Made by a program: the position numbers and the translations under genes. The notes under the pieces are model-generated. The model made no database searches and was not told the DNA's origin. It saw nothing but the letters and a program-made list of their open reading frames with translations. Of a DNA stretch of 18,000 bases, positions 1 to 8,355 are shown piece by piece (positions within the stretch are counted from its first letter, which is position 1; every line of letters starts with the position of its first letter). This DNA is from Owenia fusiformis (lineage: Eukaryota; Annelida; Polychaeta; Sabellida; Oweniidae): assembly GCA_903813345.2 (NCBI GenBank), contig CAIIXF020000376.1, positions 1-18,000 of the forward strand, read 5' to 3'.

Positions 1-272
1 TCTTTCTTTACACGTTTTCTCAGCAACTAGAAGAGCTTACTTTAACCTACTTACATGACTAACATAGCTCATCGACCTAGTTTCTGGGAAATTAGGTCAA
101 CTTTTTATCTAGGTCAAAGGTTAAGAACTAGGTCAAATCTTACATTTTTAACATTCTGTCAATTATCTTCGTCATTATTTATCGAAACACCTGGATGTAC
201 ACCTCATTGTGTAGCTTAGAAAAAAACAAATCGAGAGTGTGCCATCCGTTTTTTGATTACTCTTACCGATTT

Positions 273-1224
273 TGAGATATGGCGTCCGGAAAGTAGGTCA
301 AACTAAAAAGTTAACCAAATTTAACATATGAGCTATGAAATAAGTGTAGAATTTTCTCAGGAATCCGAATCTGCAAACCAAATTCCGATCCGACTTCCGG
401 TTCGGAAGTTATGGCGTTTTGAAAACTCAAAAATCGCTAAATTTGGTGCCCATGTTAAGTCAATGGGAAAAAAGACTTTTTCGAAGTGTAAAATACAAGA
501 TATAGACTGAGTACAGCTTAACATAATGAATGCTTATAAAAGAAGGGGACCCCAAAAGCTACATAGCTTTAAAATGTGGACACCAAACTGCCTAGGTCAA
601 AATCTAGGTCAAATTCATAGTTTTTCCTTATTTTTACGATTCTGACACTACACTTTAATAATTTACTTCCAAATTTTGTATACAGGTAGCAATGAGTGTG
701 CTAATAGTGTTAGCCTTTTGCCGTCAGAAAGTATTTTGACCCACTTTTGAGATATGGTGTCCAAAAAGTAGGTCAAAATAAAAAGTTCTCCAAATTTAAC
801 ATATGAGCTATGAATTATAAGTAGAATTTTCCGGGAAATCCGAATCTGCAAACCAAATTTCAATCCGACTTTCCGTTCGGAAGTTATGGCGTTTTGAAAG
901 CTCAAAAATCGCTAAATTTGGTGCCCCATGTTATGTTAATGAGAAAAACGATTTTTTGAAGTGTAAAAAAACAGATATAAACTGAGTACAGCTTAACATT
1001 CTGAAAGCCTATGAAAGAAGGGGACCTCGAAGGCTATCTAGCTTTAAAATTTGGACACCAAAATGCCTAGGTCAAAATCTAGGTCAAATACATAGTTTTT
1101 CCTTATTTTTGCGATTCTGGCACTACACTTTTAGGATTTGCTTCAAAATTTTGTATACAGGTAGCAAAGAGTGGGCTAATAGTGTTAGCCTTTTGCCGTC
1201 AGAGAGTATTTTGACCCACTTTTG
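273..1224 (+). repeat. Two adjacent full satellite monomers (273-748, 749-1224)
   Basis: These are the cleanest consecutive copies, each 476 bp. They share nearly all landmarks: the GTAGGTCAAA start, the CCGACTT..CGGTTCGGAAG block, the GTTAAGTCAATGGG-like block, the paired CTAGGTCA sites, and the GCTAATAGTGTTAGCCTTTTGCC block before the next unit. On the minus strand the 3' half of the monomer leaves a reading frame of about 60-80 codons open (see findings). That frame recurs with the repeat and has no recognisable domain. Confidence 0.88.
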
Positions 1225-1459
1225 AGATATGGAGTCCGAAAAGTAGGTCAAAATAAAAAATTCTCCAAATTTTACATATGAGTTATGAATTAAGAGTAGA
1301 ATTTTCTCAGGAATCCGAATCTGCAAGTATTTTGACCCACTTTTGAGATATGGTGTCCGAAAAGTAGGTCAAAATAAAATGAGTTATGAATTAAGGGTAG
1401 AATTTTCTCAGGAATCCAAATCTGCAAACCAAATTTCAATCCGACTTCCGGTCAAAAAT
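1225..1459 (+). repeat. Truncated satellite monomer with a ~120-bp internal duplication
   Basis: The monomer starting at 1225 runs only to 'gaatccgaatctgcaa'. It then restarts at 1327-1345 with 'gtattttgacccacttttgagatatgg', so about 120 bp is duplicated. The second copy is cut at 'ccgacttccggtcaaaaatt' where the minisatellite begins. A similar short step recurs at 2954 to 3090 in the second macro-unit, suggesting that the short unit is an inherited part of a higher-order repeat and not two separate accidents. Confidence 0.8.
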
Positions 1460-1672
1460 TCCTACTTACCTACCTACTTGCCTACCTACTTACCTCCTCG
1501 GCTACCTACTTAGCTACCTACTCAGCTACCTACTCAGCTACTTACTCAGCTACCTACTCAGCTACTTACTCAGCTACCTGCTCAGCTGCTTACTCAGCTA
1601 CCTACTCAGCTACTTACTCAATTACTTAATCATCTACTTACTCAGCTTCCTACTCCTAGCTCTTTACTCAAG
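1460..1672 (+). repeat. 12-bp minisatellite with 24-bp higher-order period
   Basis: The tract opens as (CTAC)(TTAC)-type tetramers ('cctacttacctacctacttg') and resolves into tandem 12-mers of the form TACCTACTCAGC. From about 1530 to 1620 the copies alternate AGCTACCTACTC and AGCTACTTACTC, giving a 24-bp higher-order period. Copies decay towards the 3' end ('caattacttaatcatc'). One frame would read as a Tyr-Ser-Ala-Thr repeat, but nothing suggests it is translated. Confidence 0.93.
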
Positions 1673-1737
1673 TAAATCAATCTGGAGTCTTAAATTGAAC
1701 TTTGTTCAATTTACAAATCTAGTTCTTTTTATTCTTC
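1673..1737 (+). repeat. Macro-unit tail, copy 1
   Basis: The segment 'atctggagtctTaaattgaacttTgtt..aatctagtt' follows the minisatellite and recurs at 3540-3598 after the second simple-repeat tract. It therefore marks the end of each macro-unit and gives the phase of the higher-order repeat. Confidence 0.75.
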
Positions 1738-1841
1738 TACCCACGTTTTCTCAGTAACCAGAAGACATTGAGTCAAGACCTGTATATGGTCAATTTAGGT
1801 CCAGTATCTAGTTTCTCGGAAATTGGTTCAATTTTTTATCT

Positions 1842-1854
1842 AGGTCAAAGGTCA
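1842..1854 (+). promoter_or_regulatory. Perfect AGGTCA DR1 motif inside the satellite
   Basis: AGGTCA-A-AGGTCA is a direct repeat of the nuclear-receptor half-site with one-base spacing. This is the textbook DR1 arrangement bound by RXR/HNF4-type receptors. It recurs identically at 2322-2334 and with one change at 111-123. Presence of the motif is certain; any function is unproven, since it is inherited with the repeat. Confidence 0.35.
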
Positions 1855-2321
1855 AGAACTAGGTCAAATCCAGTACTTTGTCACTTTTTTCAATTTTCTC
1901 AGTCATCCTTCAAAATTTTCGATCCAGGTTTTTCATTGTGTTCCTTATAAAAAAAGTAGGAAAGCTAGGGTCGATTTAGTTTTTTGATATCTCAAACCGA
2001 TTTCGAGATATTAGTGTCCGAAAACGAGGTCCAAAATTCTCCGAATACAAAGTCCAGGATATGTGGCTTATAGGAAATTTTCTCAGGATTCCGAATCTGA
2101 AAACAGAATTGAAATTCGACTTCCGGTTCAGGAGTTATGACGTTTTAAATGTTCGAGAAAAATCGATCTGATGGTACCCTCATAGAATGTCAAAAGTAAA
2201 AAAAATTGTTAGTCTTCTACCAACGTTTTCTCCTTAACTAGAAGACATTGATTCAAGTCCTGTATATGGTCAATTTAGGTCTAGTATCTAGTTTCTCGGA
2301 AATTGGGTCAATTTTTTATCT

Positions 2322-2334
2322 AGGTCAAAGGTCA
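2322..2334 (+). promoter_or_regulatory. Second perfect AGGTCA DR1 motif
   Basis: It has the same 13-bp arrangement and same flanks ('ttttttatct' before, 'agaactaggtca' after) as at 1842, one satellite monomer away. A further AGGTCA follows at 2341. Confidence 0.35.
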
Positions 2335-3308
2335 AGAACTAGGTCAAATCTTACATTTTCAACATTCTATCAATTATCTTCGTCGTTATTTATCGAAACG
2401 TCTTCGTCTTTTTTTCATCATGTAGCTTAGAAAAAGCCCTTTCATAAGTGTCACTGTTTTTTTAATACTCTTACCGATTTTGAAATATGGCGTACAGAAA
2501 GTAGGTCAAAACAAAAGTTCTTGAAATCCAGGGTATGAGTTATGAATTAGGGGTATAATTTTGTCAGAAATCTGAATCTGCAAACCAAAATTCGATCCGA
2601 CTTCAGGTTCAAAAGTTATGGCGTTTTGAAAGCTCAAAATCGCTAAATTTGGTGCCCATGTTAAGTCAATGGGAAGAAAGATTTTTTTGAAGTGAAGAAT
2701 AAGAAATGTAGACTGAGTTCAGCTTCTTATAATCAAAGCCTTTAAAAGAAGGGGACCTCAAAAGCTACATAGCTTCAAAATTTGGACACCAAAATGCCTA
2801 GGTCAAAATCTAGGTCAAATTGAAAGTTTTTTCTTATTTTTGTGATTCTGACACTACACTTAAATTATATTCTTCGAAATTGTGTATACATGTAGCCAAG
2901 AGTGTGCTAATAGCGTAAGCCTTTTGCCGTCAGAAAGTATTTTGACCCACTTTTGAGATATGGTGTCCGAAAAGTAGGTCAAAATAAAAAGTTCTCCAAA
3001 TTTGACGTTTGCGTTATGAATTAAATATAGAAATTTATCAGAAATCCGAATCTGCAAACCAAATTTCAATCCGACTTCCGGTTCCGAAGTTATGGCGTGT
3101 CCGAAAAGTAGGTCAAAATAAAAATTCGCCAAATTTAACATATGAACTATGAATTAGGGGTAGAATTTTGTCAGGAATCCGAATCTTTCAATCAAATGTC
3201 GATCCTACTACCCGTTCGGAAGTTATGGCGTTTTGAAATTTCGGAAAATCGATCTGATGGTATCCTGATAGAAAGTCAAGAGTAGAGAAGTCAAAAATAT
3301 TGAAAAAT

Positions 3309-3510
3309 TTATCCATCCTTCCTATCTGATCTTATCCTATCCTATCCTTCCTATCTATCCTTCCTTCCTATCTTTTCCGTTCTATCCTCTCCTATCATAT
3401 CCTTTCTTCCTATTCTGTTCTATCCTATCCTTCTTTCTTATTCTATCCTGTCGTTCCTTCCTATTCTATCCTATCCTACCTTCCTATTTTATTCATCCAT
3501 CTTTTTCTGG
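3309..3510 (+). repeat. TATCC/TTCC simple-repeat tract
   Basis: This is a strand-biased C/T-rich microsatellite made of TATCC pentamers mixed with TTCC and TATC units ('cctatcctatccttcc'). It occupies the same place in the second macro-unit that the 12-bp minisatellite occupies in the first. Directly after it, 3511-3545 holds two copies of 'ggatgactc(a/g)gct', which look like decayed relatives of the 12-mer family. Confidence 0.9.
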
Positions 3511-3539
3511 ATGACTCAGCTTATTTTGGATGACTCGGC

Positions 3540-3598
3540 TAAAATTGGTCTAAATCTGGAGTCTGAAATTGAACTTCGTTCCAAAGTCTAGTTATTAT
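3540..3598 (+). repeat. Macro-unit tail, copy 2
   Basis: 'aatctggagtctgaaattgaacttcgttcc..agtctagtt' matches 1673-1737. The satellite array ends here; beyond it (ATT)n-like sequence and low-copy DNA begin. Confidence 0.75.
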
Positions 3599-3870
3599 TA
3601 TTATGATAAGCTTTTTGACCCCGGTTTTTGACTATAAGCTTTTAGATTATGTGCAAGTTAAATAGCAGGGATTAATTTCCTAATGAAGATTTCAATTTTG
3701 CAATCAGATTCAGACGGATTAAATTCTTCTCTCTTTTACAGGATGTGTATTTTCAATCAGACTTGCTGATTATTCTTCGGTTTATTTCAAATTTAATTTT
3801 AGAGAGATATATTGTTATTCAATTGTAAGAATTATAATATGGAAATAAATATAACATAACATAACATATT
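3599..3870 (+). mobile_element. Possible 3' end of a non-LTR retrotransposon with ATAAC microsatellite tail
   Basis: The stretch ends in 'atatggaaataaat' followed by (ATAAC)n at about 3851-3868. A polyadenylation-like AATAAA at the end of an element, followed by a short-unit tail, is typical of LINE and SINE 3' ends. No reverse-transcriptase reading frame lies upstream, so if real this is only a 3' stub. A plain microsatellite in unique DNA is an equally good reading. Confidence 0.25.
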
Positions 3871-4258
3871 ATAAAAATCAACATCACGCCCGATTATCGG
3901 ACGTAATGAACGGAGGGGGAGGGGGGTAGCAGATTTTGTCCAAAAATTCAACAAATCTGGAAGATTTATTGTTTCAAGAGAAAGTTTATAATTATAATTC
4001 AATTGCTAAATTAATAGGTGCATGACATTGGGAAATATGTTAAGTCTTCTAGGTATTTTTTTCAACCGATAGGCTTCTTAGATAGAATATTTATTCAAAA
4101 TAGCGCAGCGTCACAAACTTTCAAATGTCAATGTTTTTGCTATAAATATCAAGCAACGGGGGTGTACATTCTACACGATCTGTTTTTAAAAGCTTTGTAA
4201 AAAGTGCAGGACCATAATCACATTTTGTCAATGGGAGAGGGATCACTTTTCAAAACTT
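3871..4258. other. Low-copy AT-rich DNA, no gene seen
   Basis: It contains a G-rich run at 3910-3928 (ggaggGGGaGGGGGGt) and a 60-codon open frame at 4018-4200 with no recognisable motif, which I take as chance. Confidence 0.6.
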
Positions 4259-4325
4259 TCCAAGGGGGTTTACATTTGACAAATCTGGCCCCGCAATCAC
4301 TTGAAAAGTGCTAAGAATGGTGACC
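4259..4325 (+). repeat. Short dispersed repeat, copy 1
   Basis: 'ccaaggggg' followed about 40 bp later by 'gaaaagtgctaagaatggtga' resembles 8299-8355, where 'ccaaggggg' precedes 'gaaaagtgctcagaatcgtga' by about 33 bp. The two are in the same orientation 4 kb apart. They look like decayed copies of one interspersed repeat of unknown class. A run of 11 C follows at 4324-4334. Confidence 0.5.
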
Positions 4326-4345
4326 CCCCCCCCCGGGTAAGGCCC

Positions 4346-7029
4346 TGCAGTCAATACATTTATGATTACAGCCTATCTAAAACCCGACGTCCTAGTTCTT
4401 TGATATTTTAACCACTTAGAGGTAAATGAGCATGTAGACAAAAATATCTGTCGATTTCTAATTAATTAGTTCAATATAGACTCAATCTCGTTTTCCCATG
4501 ATGATGCAATCAATGCAGGTGACGGGAAATAGTCACTGTCATCAAACGTCTCAATCCCGTAATACGCATTTATTTCCGTTTAATAATGTAAATAGTTCAT
4601 GCCAGGAAGGGAAGGGGAGGGGCGCATTTCTGTAATTTTACGTCATACTTTAAAATTTCACGTTCAAATCGAAGAATAAATAAATAATTTCTTTATTTCA
4701 AATGAAAATGACTTGGCTGCGATACGTAACAGATTCTTGTAGTCATTTGATGACAAACGGTTAATTAGTGAACGGGCCGAGGATAAGCAGTAGGCTACGT
4801 ATCTTACTAAAAGCATGATCATTGTGACTTTTTATTCCTGAAAAATTCAGCTGGAGAATTAGATGTTCGGGTATAAAATAGCTTTTGGTCCGAGAATAAA
4901 TGAGAGCCTCCTAATATTAAAAGTATAATTATTCTGTAGTATAATATTATAATGTTTTCCAAAATGAATCTTAGGTTACATATTATAATATGCATATATT
5001 GCACACGGTTATGAAGTATGCTTTTCCAAGTATGCTTTATCGATAGAACATTAAAGTTTAATGACAAAAGACGATAAAAGAAACTTCAAAGTAAACTTGC
5101 GTATTTTGGTCAATTTCTTTATTGAGAGCATTTACAAACGCACGAATTTTATTATTTTAAGGCTAATTTCGTAACATATAATCTATTTAAAGCTAATGAT
5201 TTTAAAGTATGTTCGGTTCAATTGTTCAAAAAATGAATAGTATTATAGTATATAGAAAAATATACAACGATTAAAATGCGCATACTGTGCACACAATGTA
5301 CAAGGATTGCCGAACTTGCATGCGCGTTCTTGATAATAAGAAAAAAGGTCGAACAGTTACTTAAAAATCAAACATTTTCATTTTTAAACATAGTAAATAT
5401 TTGGATATTTAAATCAAGAAAAGTATGATAACATTTATGATCGATAATTATTAATAACTCTCCATAGCCAACAGCGACTGTGACGACATGTTTATTTACT
5501 TAGCTAATTAGACATTTACAATATTGTTAATGGTCGCAACGGATACTATAAGTAAGCAGATCGGATACCACGTTTGTATACGACAATAACAAATCCCGGG
5601 CAGAATCATATTTAACAGTATCTGATCTTATTAGTTATTAATCAATTTGGATAACAAATATATTATCTCGTCGTATTGGAGTTTATTATATAGTGTTTCT
5701 CGTTGTGTAATGTGAAAATGTTTTCCTGGAAAAACAAGGAAATGCACAAATGCCAACATAGCCTACTTTATTTTCAACAGAAAATAACATGTGCATGTAT
5801 ATCAATTTTTTTCAAAATGTTTTCGTTACACCATTACCTTACACACCCAGAGTAGAGCTCCCCACCTTAAAAACGTTTTTCCCTGCTTTGTCTCCTGAAG
5901 TGCAAAAATGAACCCCAGAGTAAGAGCACTGACGCAGACCAACCCTATGATTATGAAGCAGCTGTTATGTGCATGGATACAATTATACTGCTGCAGTCTA
6001 TGATGGTTCTTGGTAGATTGGAAAGGTAGTTAATGTGGATGGCGTGCAACCAAACATCATTTATGATTAACAGACGGGGGTATTTTCAGTGGCCTTAACC
6101 AGAATGTACTCTAGGTAGCCAGTACATGCACTCTGGGTAGAATATGCAAACGTTCTTTGACAAATAGTGGATTTGATTTCCAAGTGGGAGAATACAAGGA
6201 TGTTCAAGATTACCTGAACTGATGCCGAACCTTTTGCCTCCAAAAATTGAATCAAGAGACAATGACGTCTGATGTGTGGTTTTGGACAGATAAGATTTGA
6301 AAATACGTTTTATTGTCAACATTTACTAGTTCACGTTGACAGTATTGTTTTAGCGACATCTCTACAGATGTTGAATCAAGTGATAAAGTTGTTATAAGAA
6401 TTTTAAGTTTGACATAGACTTTGATCAATATTTTCTCTCGTTATCTAATAACGACTATACAGTTTCTTAACAAGCTTTACCAAAAGTTGTTGATTCAGTG
6501 CCAGTGGTCTATACTAAGTTCATTTAGCACCATTATTATTCACAATATGTAATGATTGTATTTTCATTGTGGTGTCTTCTTGATCAGATTTAATGCCACA
6601 TGAAACTGATGTTCTAAGACGTTAATCTACGTTACCATTCGTTTAAATATAGTAAGTAAATGCTATATTTTACATGATTACATGAACATAGTGTGTTTTC
6701 ATAAAAATGTGTTTCTCTTATATTAAAAACGGACTAAGTTTATTCAAATTCTGTCAGAATAGAATACATGGTCATGGTTTATCTTATTCTAAATGTACAA
6801 ACCATATCGCAGGTGCAGGGAATTTCCCGTAGTTGACATCTTGTTCATATACAAGACATTTGCATTTTGTAAATTATGTTTCGAAGTTTGGCTCTTCACC
6901 CGAAACATTCTGGCTCTTCATGCAATTGATTGTACGTTTTGGAGATCATAGCCTCCCACCCCCGCCCCCTACCCGTTGGTATTATTCTCCAAAATCGAAA
7001 CCCGTATGCCTATATTTAAACGCTTCTTA
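4346..7029. other. Long low-copy AT-rich interval, no gene supported
   Basis: I read all frames for conserved domains and found none. Open frames at 4819-5067 (minus), 6067-6255 and 6095-6322 (minus, overlapping in different frames) and 6833-7030 (plus) are short, rich in codons expected from AT-rich noncoding DNA, and lack recognisable motifs. No transposon ends, tandem arrays or RNA genes were seen here. Isolated exons of a long-intron gene cannot be excluded by eye. Confidence 0.55.
4604..4622 (+). other. G-rich tract with four G-runs
   Basis: 'ggaagggaaggggagggg' has four closely spaced G runs (2, 3, 4, 4), compatible with a weak G-quadruplex. No gene lies near it. Confidence 0.35.
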
Positions 7030-7510
7030 AACATAGGACCTATCCCCTCAATATCATGTTTATGCCCTGTTTTAAAAGGACACCTCCCCCCTCGACGGTC
7101 ACCATGTTAAGGCTCCTTTTTACATGACACATAGTACTCCATTACCCTGTGTAGGCGCTACTAAGTAGAGTACATACACCTACCTCCTCAACCTCAGTTA
7201 AGGCCCTGGTTAAGGCTCTGCCTTAGCAGGGTACCTACCCCTTCTTCTCCCTGTCACTCCTTTACACATCTACCCCTGTTAAAACCCTATTTTGCAGAAT
7301 ACCTTCCCCAAGCACCCCATTAAAGCTATTATTCTACAGGGTTCCTACCTCTCATTCCCCGTTTAAGGCGTATTGTTCCCCCCCCCCCCGGTGTTTCACT
7401 CCAATTTATCTCTCATATTGTACCTACCCCCTCAAATGCTTTTTCAGGGTACCTACAATCCTCAGCCCCTGGTAAAGCCCCTCCAAGGAAGCCTGTGCCT
7501 AGGCCTGTGC
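7030..7510 (+). repeat. Degenerate C/T-rich tandem region (GTTAAGGCNCTGTTTTACAG / GGGTACCTACCCC)
   Basis: A pair of motifs recurs with heavy decay. The first is 'gttaaggc(c/t)ct' (7104, 7197, 7211 and variants). The second is 'gggtacctacccc' or variants (7035, 7079, 7170, 7229, 7295, 7338, 7415, 7446), followed by a C/T-rich stretch. Spacing is irregular, about 40-75 bp. The region is distinctly GC- and pyrimidine-richer than its flanks, and a C run of about 12 lies at 7378-7389. This looks like an old minisatellite; no reading frame spans it. Confidence 0.6.
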
Positions 7511-8298
7511 CCTACTTTAACCAATATTTAAAACCCACTTAAAGATGCATAGTGTGCAACCTTTGTGAAACTGAAATGAACACTTTGTATGATGCCCTAT
7601 GAATGAGCCATATAGGTATGACATATTTGAAGCCCTTTGGTGTCGTGCCGACATTATGAATGTTTCTATGAAGTCTTGGGTGCTTCAGATGTTTCATGTA
7701 AGACGTTAATAATTTAGCCAACTGCTTTAAATCGCCTGCTTGGTTTAGAGTTTTAGTATTCAACAGATGCTTTGAATCCCATTAAGGCTTGAACCAACCC
7801 CCGAGAACCAACCTCCGTCCTCGTCAACGTTGTATTTCCTCCCAGAATCAGACTTAAAGCAATAAAGAATTTAAAAGAAACAAGTTAAGTTTGGAGAAAT
7901 GTTCTGGCATGTACATGATTCCCAACGTTAAATAATCAACAAGGCATTGTTGCTTCATGATATTGAGTGTGGGTTGGAATTTGTTATAAGAAAACACTAA
8001 AAATCTGAATCTGGCTAACCTGCGGGCTAATCTTCATATCTTTGGCCACAATATTTTATAAAGAAATTACACATAGCTCCCGGGATATTGGTGTTGATAC
8101 TTTTAATAACCAATGGAGACAAACGTTTTTTGTGTTCTCTACCATCATTAGATGAAAGCAAAAAGTAGCTACTAAATTAAACAACCACTTTCCTTGTTTT
8201 CTTAACGCTTTAATATAAATGACTGATTGAAATATATAAATGTATATTAATGCTGGCCTAAAGCCTACCCTGTTATCAAGGGGTTGGGGTCAGTGTTT
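7511..8298. other. Low-copy DNA, no gene supported
   Basis: A 74-codon minus-strand frame at 7539-7763 has no recognisable domain. AATAAA at about 7860 stands alone. Nothing else noted. Confidence 0.5.
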
Positions 8299-8355
8299 GC
8301 CAAGGGGGAGCCTTTTTTAAAAAAAGGCATGCGAAAAGTGCTCAGAATCGTGAAA
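8299..8355 (+). repeat. Short dispersed repeat, copy 2
   Basis: It matches 4259-4325 in the two blocks 'ccaaggggg' and 'gaaaagtgct-agaat-gtga', with a shorter spacer. Class unknown. Confidence 0.5.

Larger units (their letters stand above)
1..3300. repeat. Satellite array of ~476-bp monomers, AGGTCA-rich
   Basis: The stretch is built of related monomers. Using the phrase 'gagatatggNGTCC..AAGTAGGTCAAA' as phase marker, units begin near 273, 749, 1225, 1345, 2005, 2478, 2954 and 3090. The full-length steps are 473-476 bp, and two short steps (about 120 and 136 bp) reflect truncated or internally duplicated units. Each unit has a first half (CCGACTTCCGGTTCGGAAG, GTTATGGCGTTTTGAAA, GCCCATGTTAAGTCAATGGG) and a second half that exists in two diverged forms. 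One form, at 1-272, 1725-2004 and 2207-2477, carries CTAGGTCAAAGGTCAAGAAC. The other, for example 590-748 and 1065-1224, carries CCTAGGTCAAAATCTAGGTC. The array continues off the left edge. No gene is supported inside; the short reading frames simply recur with the monomer. Confidence 0.92.
1738..3300 (+). repeat. Second satellite macro-unit (higher-order repeat copy)
   Basis: It restarts with 'cccacgttttctcagtaaccagaagac', matching the left edge of the window ('cacgttttctcagcaactagaag'). It carries one additional, more divergent monomer (about 1725-2206) compared with the first macro-unit, then a copy close to the first (from about 2207), two units starting at 2478 and 2954, and a partial one from 3090. 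At 3243-3290 'cgatctgatggtatcctgatag' matches 2162-2190 'cgatctgatggtaccctcatag', tying the last partial unit to the divergent one. Confidence 0.78.

Noticed and set aside
328-510. 60-codon frames at 328-510, 1768-1950 and 2248-2430 as genes
   Set aside because: They recur with the satellite monomer and have no recognisable domain.
6067-6322. Overlapping minus-strand frames around 6067-6322 as an exon
   Set aside because: Two different frames are open over the same DNA with no known motif and no convincing splice context.
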